From Dipteronia dyeriana (Eukaryota; Streptophyta; Magnoliopsida; Sapindales; Sapindaceae), in contig CM065303.1 in the NCBI GenBank assembly GCA_032871835.1, positions 55,900,597 through 55,964,596 of the forward strand: a DNA stretch of 64,000 nt. The letters are read 5' to 3'. Shown one piece after another: positions 1 through 10,500 of the stretch. Under the pieces are notes generated by a model. The model was not told the origin of the DNA. It was given only the letters and a program-made list of their open reading frames with translations, and did not search any database. How positions within the stretch are numbered: the first letter of the stretch is position 1; each line of letters opens with the position of its first letter. The position numbers and the translations under genes were made by a program.

Positions 1-1841
1 ATAATGCTTGACATAAACGACTTGTACCCTCCCTGTAGCAAACACTCGTATCATGCATGTCGATTTCATGTTCTCCACAAAACGATAATACAGTACATAA
101 AAAAGTTATCTTAACAGTCTTACCTTAAATCTTGACGAAGTATTTTTGTACTTCTTATTAAATGCATAACATTCAAGATGTATTGAGACTTATATTGCAA
201 TGTTTGACATAGCATATGAGTGATTCTTAGCACTTCATTCATCAATTGCAAAATGAACACAAATTCAAAACTTCGCATTGCTTGCAATGCCACTATTGAT
301 TCTCCTCTTATAATGTTATTATGCCCATTATTCATTAAGTTTTCAAGAACTGTTCATGTTGCACCAAACATATCAATCAACCTATCGACTGCAGTATAAT
401 GAGAACTCCATCTTGTTAGCCCTGGTCGCATCAAGGTACGAACTTGATTAGGCCTCGTACCGGTACGAACTTGATTAGGCCCCGTACCGGTCTCAAGTTC
501 TCAAGAATTTAACATCTCCACAATTTCTGCTTTTCGAACAAATTTTAATTCAGAATGACGCTTTGGTGAAGTACCAACAAGATTGATTATTGAGCTCAAC
601 TATGAGAAAAAAAAAAGCCATAAATCATGCAAATCTTAGGAAGTTGCAACCAATGCTAATTGTAATCAATACGTAAAACAATGTACATAATAAACATAAG
701 GACAATCATTGAGAAATAATGCCCTTGACTTCTCATATCTGCAATCCGTAAACCATATTAAGTAAGAACGATAAATAATTTTTTCTTAAGAGTTAAAGTT
801 ATAGTATCATTAACTCTAACAACTTCAAAGAAACACTCTCGAATGATTCCATTACAATCAACAAACTTTAGAATGGCAACCATTTGCTCTTGATTAGATT
901 CATCAAGTGCTTCATTAACAGGAATACAAAATATAGCACTTCCAATTTCTTCTCGAATTTTTTTTCTCAGTTCATTAGCAAGAATTTGTAGGATCTCCTT
1001 TTAAATATCAAGAGATGTATACTTGGAATTTTATGGAGCATTGTCAAAGCAAACTTTTACAATGTCTTCATTCATTCTTGCAAAAAAAAATAATCATTTC
1101 AAGGCAATTTCCACTATTACATGAGGTATTTGATTCATCATGACCTCTAAATGCACATGCTTGCTTTGCAAGCCACTTGATGGTCTTTATTGAATTTTTG
1201 AGTCGTAAACAATTCTCTAAGATTTGTTGTGAATTTCTAACACTCATCACATTGTCAATATGTCGAGATGGATATTTCAAGCTCTCTCATTTCATCGTAT
1301 TAGCACCATGTAATGAATACGATTATATTTTCCCTTCATAGTGAACATAAACACATTGGTTTTCACAATTATCCTGTTTCCAACTACTAAACCCATTAAC
1401 GGTAAACATAGGGAACCTCAAAGGAATACTATCAAAAAGGAAGCATGGGAAACAAAACACTTTGTCTTTTGCAATAGAATACTCTAACCATGAGAATTTA
1501 GTAAACCATGAATATTGAAACCGTCAATTTTGGTTTCCATCATGTATGGGCTTACAAGATTCTAACTTTGGTTGGAATGGTCTCATGTCTATGTATGCTC
1601 TTCGAACCTCATCTTTTTAATTAACATCATACATCCAAATTGGTTTTCATAATCCCGGGTCTCGTTCAAAAGAAACATCAACTTTTTCAGATTCAAGTAT
1701 TTGACATTTAAAAGGATGTGACTCATCAAAACCTCTACTACTAGTAGGAGTATCACGTGTTGAATAGTTCCCACTCTTACTAAAAAAGGACCGGATAGTT
1801 TGTTGTTTACTTGATTTAGAATTATGATGAAGATTTGACAT
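1..1841 (-). pseudogene. Degraded hAT-type transposase (TTF zinc finger / DUF4371 class), partial
   Basis: Read on the minus strand from an ATG at 1841, broken open frames carry the hallmarks of the domesticated-looking hAT transposases annotated in plants as TTF-type zinc finger or ZMYM1-like proteins. There is an N-terminal RSFFSK block near 1800, then ERDPGL near 1665 followed after a frameshift by a KPIW..YDV..KDEVRRAY-like stretch, then a W-L..QACAFRGHDES block (about 1110-1170) and a DESN(Q)EQM block near 895. Stops and frame changes are frequent, so the copy is dead. The C-terminal dimerisation domain would lie beyond the left edge. Family assignment is by remembered motifs; identity of individual domains is inferred. 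Confidence 0.72.
435..488. repeat. 27-bp tandem duplication inside the hAT pseudogene
   Basis: Two adjacent 27-bp copies (435-461 and 462-488) share the core GGTACGAACTTGATTAGGCC and differ at one position. They interrupt the transposase remnant and probably arose by local slippage after it died. Confidence 0.85.
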
Positions 1842-2928
1842 TATAACCTACGATAAAAATATAACATAATCACATAAAATAAACTTCTAATAACATAATA
1901 ATATTCTTCAAAATCTACAATTTATATTTGTACTGCAAATCCAATAAAAAAATCATTACAAAATCAAAATCAATAAGCTTAATTTTTGACATACCATCAC
2001 AAAATTAAAATTCAAAATAATTATCATTACTATTAATTATTAAATTCAATAAAAAATAAACTCACAAGTAAGAAGTCACAACTTTCTCCTGTTGACTGCC
2101 GCACCGCAAACCACCCAAAGTTGTTCAGACTTCAGAAAGCAAATCCTCAAACCAATAATCTGTTCACATTCACAAATCATTATCAAACCTAAAATCTTAA
2201 TCATGAAATACAAGAATATATTTAATATCAATCATAAAATTCAAAACTGAAAATTAACTTCATTATAATTTATAAGTAAATAAAAATAAAATATTAAACT
2301 AAAGAAAATTACCTTATGGACTTCTGAGCTTGAGTTTTGTCTTGAGAAATTCAACTAAAAAAAGACGAGTTAGGAATCAAAATATCAAAATTTAGAAAAG
2401 TGGTCGAAGTCTCGAGGAGATCGCTGGAGAGGGGAGAGAGGCATTTAGGGAAGTGAAATAAACATAGACTTTGTAATTTATGCATATTTTATTTGAAAGA
2501 TTTTGGATTGTTGGGTTTAAACATTTGAGAGGCAAATTGTGGGATGAAATTAGTTGGATTGTTTTTGTATGGATCCATAGACAAGAGGTCCGGTCTTTTA
2601 CCGTATCTTATTTATTTTTTTAAAAAATATTATAAATAAATAAATAACTATGGTAACATGGCAAAATACGATTGAACTATCTATTTTATCTCTATTATTT
2701 TAATAACACTCAATAAAAAGATCGATTTATCCCTTATTTTTAGTGACTAACAGGGGTCATCTGTTAGTCGTTGTACAGCCCTAATCAAGAAACAATGTTC
2801 TGAATTTTGACTCGTATATAATATGGTGTATTGAATATTTGAAAATCCATAAAATGACATCACGTATATTACATATAAGTACTTGACATATATAACATGC
2901 GGGAAGAAAACCTGTTACCTACCTAAGC
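1842..2928. other. AT-rich intergenic stretch
   Basis: No supportable gene. It holds the upstream side of the hAT remnant (1842-2470, possibly its old 5' leader) and then AT-rich DNA up to the promoter of the ribonucleotide reductase gene. Confidence 0.6.
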
Positions 2929-2998
2929 ATGCCACACACGAGCACGTGGAACTGTGTGTCTGTCTCTCTTTGCGCGCCGTTCAAACCCATAAAATCTC

Positions 2999-3006
2999 CC
3001 GCCAAA
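2999..3006 (-). promoter_or_regulatory. E2F-type site 1
   Basis: CCGCCAAA on the plus strand reads TTTGGCGG on the minus strand, which fits the plant E2F consensus TTTSSCGS. It lies about 240 bp upstream of the TATA box of the ribonucleotide reductase gene. Known R2 genes of tobacco and Arabidopsis are S-phase, E2F-regulated; that this site is used here is inferred. Confidence 0.6.
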
Positions 3007-3067
3007 CTTAAATTCCCTCTCATGCTTCCCTCTCATTTTAAAAAAATAATAATAATAATAACAAGCT

Positions 3068-3075
3068 CCGCCAAA
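3068..3075 (-). promoter_or_regulatory. E2F-type site 2
   Basis: A second CCGCCAAA, identical to the site at 2999-3006 and in the same orientation, 69 bp further downstream. Paired E2F sites upstream of an R2 gene fit G1/S-specific expression. Confidence 0.6.
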
Positions 3076-3241
3076 AAGCTTCCCTCGCAAGCCTACCATT
3101 TCAAACTGCTGTGCACATAAGTCATTTCCACTTCTACAGACATCACAAATACCCGCCACGTCACCAAATGTAAACTGAAATTCCCAATCTATCCTTAATC
3201 TAAAAAATTTCAAAACTCCAAAAGGCCCTCCCAATTTCCCC

Positions 3242-3250
3242 TATATATAA
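3242..3250 (+). promoter_or_regulatory. TATA box of the R2 gene
   Basis: TATATATAA, 81 bp upstream of the ATG at 3331. This puts transcription start near 3275 and leaves a short, C/A-rich leader without an upstream ATG. Confidence 0.7.
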
Positions 3251-3330
3251 ACCTCCAAAAACCAAGAAACCCTATCTCTCAAATCTCAATTCACAAACCT
3301 AAAACCGAGAAAAATACGGAGTTGCCCTCC

Positions 3331-4320
3331 ATGCCTGCGATGCAAGAAGAGCCACTTCTAGCTCCGAACCCTGACCGGTTCTGCATGTTTCCGATCGAGT
3401 ACCCGCAAATCTGGGAGATGTACAAGAAAGCCGAGGCCTCCTTCTGGACGGCGGAGGAGGTCGATCTATCTCAGGACACCCGCCACTGGGACTCCTTGTC
3501 TGCCGACGAGAAGCACTTCATCACTCACGTTCTCGCCTTCTTCGCCGCCTCCGACGGCATCGTCCTCGAAAACCTCGCGGCACGCTTCATGAAGGAGGTC
3601 CAGGTCTCGGAGGCGCGTGCCTTTTACGGGTTCCAGATCGCCATCGAGAACATCCACTCGGAGATGTACTCGCTCCTCTTGGAGACGTACATCAAGAACT
3701 CTGAAGAGAAGAGCAATCTGTTTCGAGCGATCGAGACGGTGCCGTGCGTGAAGAAGAAAGCGGAGTGGGCGTTGAATTGGATCGGTGGGTCCGAGTCGTT
3801 CGCGGAGAGATTGATCGCGTTCGCGTGCGTGGAAGGGATCTTTTTCTCGGGGAGTTTCTGCTCGATATTTTGGCTAAAAAAGCGGGGGTTGATGCCCGGT
3901 CTAACCTTCTCGAACGAGTTGATATCGCGAGATGAAGGGCTCCACTGCGATTTTGCATGTTTGTTGTACAGTCTGTTGAAGAACAAATTAAGCGAGGAGC
4001 GGGTGAAGGGGATAGTGATGGATGCGGTGGTGATAGAGAGGGAGTTTGTGTGCGACGCGCTGCCGTGCGCGTTGGTTGGGATGAACGGGGAGTTGATGAG
4101 TCAATACATAGAGTTTGTAGCAGATCGGTTGCTGGGTGCGCTTGGGTGCGGGAAGGTGTACGGTGTGTCTAATCCATTTGATTGGATGGAGCTGATTTCT
4201 TTGCAAGGGAAGACCAATTTCTTTGAGAAGAGAGTTGGTGACTATCAGAAGGCTTCTGTTATGTCCAGCATTAATGGGAATGGCGGGGCTCACGAGTTCA
4301 AAATGGATGAGGACTTTTAA
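3331..4320 (+). CDS. TSO2: Ribonucleoside-diphosphate reductase small subunit (R2, TSO2/RNR2-like)
   Basis: An intronless 329-residue class Ia ribonucleotide reductase R2. It carries the di-iron/tyrosyl-radical cofactor that, with the large R1 subunit, reduces NDPs to dNDPs for DNA synthesis. By spacing against the mouse enzyme the iron ligands are D75, E106, H109, E168, E202 and H205, and the radical tyrosine is Y113 in the block [11 protein letters not shown]. The extreme C-terminus FKMDEDF is the R1-docking tail. Length is normal for plant R2. I start at the ATG at 3331; the in-frame upstream TTG is not a credible start. Codon use in the first half is strongly GC-rich compared with the AT-rich surroundings, as in intronless plant R2 genes. 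Two E2F sites and a TATA box lie upstream. Symbol given by family resemblance; a paralogue (RNR2A) is the alternative. Confidence 0.97.
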   Translation: MPAMQEEPLLAPNPDRFCMFPIEYPQIWEMYKKAEASFWTAEEVDLSQDTRHWDSLSADEKHFITHVLAFFAASDGIVLENLAARFMKEVQVSEARAFYGFQIAIENIHSEMYSLLLETYIKNSEEKSNLFRAIETVPCVKKKAEWALNWIGGSESFAERLIAFACVEGIFFSGSFCSIFWLKKRGLMPGLTFSNELISRDEGLHCDFACLLYSLLKNKLSEERVKGIVMDAVVIEREFVCDALPCALVGMNGELMSQYIEFVADRLLGALGCGKVYGVSNPFDWMELISLQGKTNFFEKRVGDYQKASVMSSINGNGGAHEFKMDEDF

Positions 4321-5009
4321 TTGCCTAGCTCTCTCTTTTTCTTTTTCTTTTTCTTTTAATTATTATCACAGCTTTTATTTCCCTTTTATGCTTGTAAAAT
4401 AGTTATTATTAAATTTTAAAGTTTTTACCATTATTGTTGATGTTGACTTGTTCACTTTTAATATGACCATCCCTAATTTCAAGTATAGTATAGATTTATT
4501 ACGGTGTTAAATTTATTCAAGTTTTTTTATTTTTCTTAAATAAATTAATCCATCAATTTGCTATATTCCACCGATACTTTAAATTTGGATATATTTCGAA
4601 TTATACTATTTCAATTTTGATTTTTTTTTTATTTTTTTTAATTATGATTAGGAATATAGTAAGGATACATTTAGAGTAAAAATTTAATTATGATCTTTTA
4701 AAGTTAGAGGTTTAAAAATAATTATTTAAAATAAATTTCAAATTAAGTTTTTATTTTGTAAGATTCATTTTTTATACTATAAATATATTATTTTAGAATA
4801 TATTTTAAATAAATTATTGGATTATATTTTTTAAAAATAAAATATAAAAATATATTATTTTAATTAACATATTGTGTTGTATCTATAATTTAATTTTCAA
4901 AGATTTATTGCATTTATGAATTGTGTTGTATCCGTACAACATAATCGATTTGAAAGAACAAGTACTAAACTAGAATTGATAAAAAAAAATTGAATAAATT
5001 GTAAATGTC
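4321..5009. other. R2 3' region and AT-rich spacer
   Basis: Pyrimidine-rich 3' UTR start, then very AT-rich DNA with no coding signal up to the tRNA gene. Confidence 0.6.
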
Positions 5010-5014
5010 AAAAA
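5010..5014 (-). terminator. Pol III terminator of the tRNA gene
   Basis: A run of five T on the minus strand, 15 nt past the tRNA 3' end: a standard RNA polymerase III stop. Confidence 0.7.
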
Positions 5015-5029
5015 GTTGGGAAGCCACTC

Positions 5030-5101
5030 TATCAGAGCCTGGTTTCGATCCAGGGACCTGTGGGTTATGGGCCCACCACGCTTCCGCTGCGCCACTCTGA
5101 T
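5030..5101 (-). tRNA. Initiator tRNA-Met (CAT)
   Basis: A 72-nt gene on the minus strand that folds as a cloverleaf. The acceptor stem is ATCAGAG/CTCTGAT with the A1:U72 pair typical of eukaryotic initiators. The anticodon is CAT in the loop flanked by GGGCC/ACCCAC. The T-arm is CCTGG-ATCGAAA-CCAGG, with A54 and A60 in place of the elongator TpsiC. There is no intron. CAA trinucleotides lie just upstream on the minus strand, as is usual for plant tRNA genes. The mature 3' end is exactly complementary to the primer-binding site of the Ty3/gypsy element at 23356. Confidence 0.96.
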
Positions 5102-5354
5102 TGAGATAATTGGAGTCCCAATTGTATTAATTATAGTAACTACTGTAGAATGGAATATTTAATCACACCTGTTTTGAGTAATAAAATCAAGAAAAAACTA
5201 ATTTCACACTTGAGATATTCTATTACGTATCAAAACAATTTTATCATTGATTGACATTCACCTCCTCTGTCTATATGTAACAACCGTCAAACTTAACTTT
5301 TGATCTTATCAAACCATCCAAAAGTTTAAAATACTCCTAAATATGTCTATTTAT

Positions 5355-5470
5355 TTTTATAACCCAAGAAAAAGACAAAACTTGTTTAAAAAAAAAAACA
5401 AAATTTGAAAACTTTTATAACCCAAGAAAAAGACAAAACTTGTTTAAAAAAAAATCAAAATTTGAAAACT
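5355..5470. repeat. Tandem duplication, period 58 bp
   Basis: Two adjacent copies (5355-5412, 5413-about 5470) of a unit containing AACCCAAGAAAAAGACAAAA, differing mainly in A-tract length. Confidence 0.85.
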
Positions 5471-7270
5471 TTTTTTAAAAATTAAAATAAAAGATGGATC
5501 TTAACTATATATATCCTTCGTATAAATTGAGGGTGTAGATTCATTTATTTAAACAAAAAAGAAAAAGAAACATTTAAAAAACAAAATTACAAATAATTAA
5601 AATATAAATTAAAATATATAAAAAACTAAATATTTTTCTCTCTCACTCGATTATCATCACTCTCACACACTAGACAATCTCCTCTCTCTCGATCTCTCTC
5701 CTCTCCTTTTTCGATCTCTCTCTCCTCTTCGATTATCATCTTTTCTCTACTGTCATCTCCAAGACTCCAACAAACCCTAACCCTAGCCACCACCACTCAA
5801 ACACCAAACCCTAGCAGCTGCCTTAACCCGCCGAAATCCACCAATCACCACCCTTACAAGCGATGAGAAGATCTCGGCCGCCGCGTCTTCTTCCTCTTTC
5901 CTATCTTCCCACTTCTCTCTTTCGATTCATCTAGATTTTTTTTTTTAAATTCGATTTTTTTTCATATTTATTGGTGATGTTGTTTGGTTTTTGTATAATT
6001 GATTTCTGGTGAGAAAAGATGAGAGAATAAGAGGTGGTTGAATTTGAGTCAGTGGTGGGTGGTGGTTGGTGGTTGGGTTTGTGGTGACCGCCGGCGAGGA
6101 GACCAATGCCGGTGTGGTGGGTGTGGGTTTTTGGTGGATTTTTTCTGGAGTTGATCCAGAAAACTATATGGTGAATTTCTTTTTTTTTTTTTAAATGGTT
6201 TTTGTTAAATTAATGAAGATTAGGATGGGTGTTGTTTAATTATTGAGGTGTTTGATTTTGTTGTGAATGGAAAAAGATGGAGAGGTGTTTGATTTTGTGA
6301 ACAATATATGAAAGAGGTGTTTAATTGATGATGATTGAGATGACAGAAGATGAAAGTCTGGAACTCAGATCTCCTATAAGAAAGCTATGTATTTTTTTTT
6401 CTTTAATTGGGAAATTATGTTGATGTTTTCAAATCTCCTAAAAAAGATTATTTGTTTATTTTTAAATTTTTTGTTTAGTTGATGTTGTTACTTGTTAATG
6501 ATGACAGACGAAAAAAAAATTTGATTTCACTTTTTTTCTTTGATTGTTTTTTTTTTTAATATATATATATATATTTAAATAGATTTTGAATTTTTTCTTT
6601 TTAGATCTTTTCCATTTTTTTATTTTTGGTGAACCGGGGGTATTATTGTCTTTTAATATTTTTTAACGGTCAATTTCTCACATTTAATAATCAAACCCTA
6701 ACCGTCAAACCCTAACCGTAAGAGAGGTGGATGGAATAAAGTTGTTTCCGTTCAGGAAGAATAATGTAATTAGTTCAATCAAGAAATACCGGACCCATCT
6801 GCATTTTTCTTTATTAAAAAAGCAGATGGATTTTTTTAACCCATCTGGTTTTTTCTTTGTTTCTTTTTTTCTTTAAAACTTTAAGAAAGGCAGATGAGTC
6901 CTTTTATTGCTCAAAAGCGGGTGTGATTAAATTTGTCGACCCTTCTACTGCAAGTTGGAAAATATGCCAAATTACGTCTTCCAAGTTCCACCACATACTT
7001 TAGTATTTTACTTTACTAGTTTTCGAAAGGAATAAAATGATTCTTATATGCTTTTATCAGTCTCTGATTCTTTGTATCAAAGATTCAAAAAATCTTAAAT
7101 CAGAAATGCCATGCTACAAATATTCTACGTTTAATACAATTAAAAGAATCACTTTGATAAAATTTCAAGCTATTGTTCAATGGTGAGCAGGCTCATTCTT
7201 AAATGTTGCATCTTGTAGTAGAATTCAACTAAAAAAAGTATTCAAGCCAACTTTTAATCATCAATATCTT
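5471..7270. other. Intergenic region with CT-rich and G-rich blocks
   Basis: No gene can be supported. 5635-5930 is CT-rich and resembles a plant 5' leader, and 6020-6140 is G/T-rich. Around 6795-6860 there is an imperfect palindrome built on CCATCTGC/GCAGATGG. The look is that of a decayed non-autonomous DNA transposon, but I found no clean terminal repeats. The last few hundred bases probably hold the 3' UTR of the ALKBH10B-like gene. Confidence 0.4.
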
Positions 7271-7590
7271 GATTCAGCTAATCATTTGACCTGAGCAAGA
7301 CTGGGTATGAAAAAAGAAGAGGCAGAGTTTAAAATTAATAATGAGTTTAATTTCCACCAAGTGTAAGATTTGATATATAATATAAGACAACAAAAAAAGG
7401 AAGAGAGAACAAGAGATTCCAAAGAGAACTGAGAAGTTCCTCCTCCTCCCCCTTTGTCCCCCATATCCAACAATGTCAAAAGTCCTCATTTTGTTTTGCC
7501 GCTCTTTACATTTGCTTCAAACTCATTGCCCTTCGCAGCCTATGCCTCCTTTACTTCAACAAAATACACCCCCCACCCCTCTCTCTCCAT

Positions 7591-10500
7591 CTAAACTGCA
7601 CTAGCTGTCTTGCCTGCCACGGTGCTGGTATTGTCCATGCTTTGTTGTTGATCTTCTTCCTTCATCACAGTTCTAACACTACCTGTTCCATCTAAACTTC
7701 CATTGCACTCTTGCTTTTGCACTTTCCCATCCAATTTCTCCTTCGGAGAAGCAACCGTCTGATGATTAGACTTCCCTGATACATTCTCTTTTCCTGGTAT
7801 GGACGTTTCTGTCGTTAAATTCATCTCGGTTGCAGTAGTTGATAGTTGTTGAGGAGATGAACCACCGCCAGAACCTGGTGGAGGAAGGAAAACCCCAGTG
7901 CCAGGGATAGGAAGGCGAGGAGGAGGATGATGTTGTGGTGGAGCTGCAGGCCAACCAGTTGAACCAGGTGGGATTGGAACAGCTGCAGGGAAAGCCATTG
8001 CTGGGGTAACTGGGGTGGTCACAAAAAGCGGTGCAACACCATTTGGTGGTGGCATTTGAGACCGAATTGCTGGAGCAGGCAATACGCCAGTGGTAGGAAC
8101 TGGAGCATAATGCTTGGGACCTGAATGGCGAATATGATTGGGAGATCTACTGGGCGGTGGACCCCAGGGAGGAGATGGGACTAATGCAGGTGAAGGAAAA
8201 CGCTGACCATCATTTGGTATCAACTTTTTTGGTTGAGACTTAGTGAAGGTAACGATTATGCGTTGTTTTCGGATTGAAGGAATTGCATGTTTGGCAAAAT
8301 CTGCAGATCTTCCTTGCATAGCAAGTAGAGAACTGTGTTGTCACAGATATAGGACAAACCAAAAATGTAAGATGCCAGAGGAAATTGAATCTCAAAACAT
8401 AAAAAATTAGAGAGAGAGAGAGAATCTTACTTAAAGAGTAACCAAAAACATAAAATCGAGATAATTACATGGAAAATTAATGTCAGATGACAAAAATCAA
8501 CATAAAAAAATGAACTGATGTTTGTGCATCATTTTATATGAAAGCTGGCTCCTAACTAAAACTACGACATAGTATGGTAAATAGCTCCTGAAAACATTAA
8601 TGACAAGGTTTCCCAAGTTTGTACACAAGATATTATGTCATGTTCTCGACATGATTGTCATATCTTGAGGCCACATAAAGCAGCATGCGGGACAAATGCC
8701 TCCAAGGTTCAATATAAAGGATGTTGGTCTATGGCCCAGAGATGCAACTTATTTTATGACTGCAACTGAAAATTTGGCCATTAAGCTACTTCTATGTATT
8801 GCCCCAGCAATTTGACACATCAAAAAATCAAGAGTCTTTTCTAGAAAGCTAAAATAAATGCAAGTATATACAAAAGATTAAAAAAAAAAAAGGAGCAGAG
8901 ATGAGGCTTTAGAAGTGAATACCCAGGAGCCAGAGAGAGTCAAGAATCTTTTCTAGAACGCTAAAATAAATGCAAGTATATACAAAAGATTAAAAAAAAA
9001 AGAGCAGAGATGAGGCTTTAGAAGGGAATACCCAGGTGCCAGAGAGAGCTTGAGAGCGCCTCTATAATCCCCAGGATGGTCTATTCCAATAATTCTTCCA
9101 AAAGTCATGTCACATTCTGTCAGAAACAGGATGCAAACAGGCCTTCCAAACCATGTTGGCCATATGTGCGGCTGTGAGTGATCACCCTACATAACCAACA
9201 AAAAATTAGCATTGCTTAACATATTGCACATTTATCTTGATCCACTGAACAAATCTTAAACGTAGCAACCTCGTTATAGACATCAATGATACAAGAGTCT
9301 GGCTTTGTTGTCATGATTTGCATGCCAACTAAACGATGGATTACATCTTGCAGCAAGGCAGGAATAGATTCTATTCTCCGATCTGCAAATTTGATTTTAT
9401 AAGAAATCCAAAGGAAACGTTCTTTATATTGAAAAATCACAAATTTTGGGAAACAAAATCACCGTTTTTTATACAGAAGAATATCTTTTAAAAAAGACTT
9501 GCCTTTTGACGTCCCTGCTGCATTATCATCTTCTGGAGGTGCATCCACAATGGGGACTCCCAATTGAATCATCTCTCGTCCATGTCCCTTCATGGGCCTC
9601 TTTGAGACAACATATGCCTGACCTGCATCTCATTGAACAATAATTTAGCAAATTATGGACATTTTCAAGTAAATATGTATGTATGTATATATATATATAT
9701 ATGAAAAAACACATAGAAATAATTGACAAACAAGAAACACATCTCAAAGAGCTAAATAGTATTGCTCAATACTTGATGAAATTCTAGGAACTAAATGCAT
9801 AAGCATCAGCTTAACTGAATGCCTTAGATGTCACTTGCACACAGACATAATGTTGCAATTACAACCAAAAGTACAGCTTTAATAACAAGAACAATTATGG
9901 TCACAAATAAATATCCATCTGTGGGTACTAACTATCTTAGCTAGTAAGGTCCCTAATGGGTCACCAAATACATTTTGTGTCGTCTCTAATTTAAGTCATT
10001 ATCAATTTCTAAATTTTTCCACTACCCCTTCATCAGCATTTGATCACCATTGTTTCATCACTTACAAAAGAGCGGCCTCATCGCAGGTCCTGTATTAATG
10101 GATTTAAGGATCATAATGACAGGATGGTATGCGTGCATGTGCCACTATGGCAATGCTGTGAATAAGCCTTATTCACATATATCAATCACTACATACATAT
10201 ATACAATGTATCATCAATAAAATCCAGGTTCGCTTTGATTACACCATTACCATAATAACTAAAAACATGATGCAAAGCAATCAATAAATTAAGCCAATAG
10301 CCATACAAACCAAGAATCAAAGATCAACACTGCCCAAAAATCATACAACAATGATATAACAAGAAAATCTTTCACTTGGCCATGGCCGATTGTATTAATT
10401 CTATTTCAGCATCCAAACAATTTCATTTGACAAATATTGTATGGATCCATTGTGGAGACAACAGCAGTAACTACTGGCCTTGGAAACTGAAGCCTAAGTA

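Noticed and set aside
3322..3330. TTG start three codons upstream of the R2 ATG
   Set aside because: Plant nuclear genes start at ATG and the protein from 3331 has the expected N-terminus.
3466..4293. Minus-strand and alternative-frame ORFs over the ribonucleotide reductase gene
   Set aside because: They arise from the GC-rich codon bias of the true plus-strand gene.
6790..6870. Palindrome around CCATCTGC as a regulatory hairpin
   Set aside because: Short, imperfect and without context; more likely a transposon scar.
8321..9031. Possible extra exon in the duplicated region of the ALKBH10B-like gene
   Set aside because: The duplicated exon end has no acceptor of its own and reading into the intron meets a stop; it is only a decoy donor.
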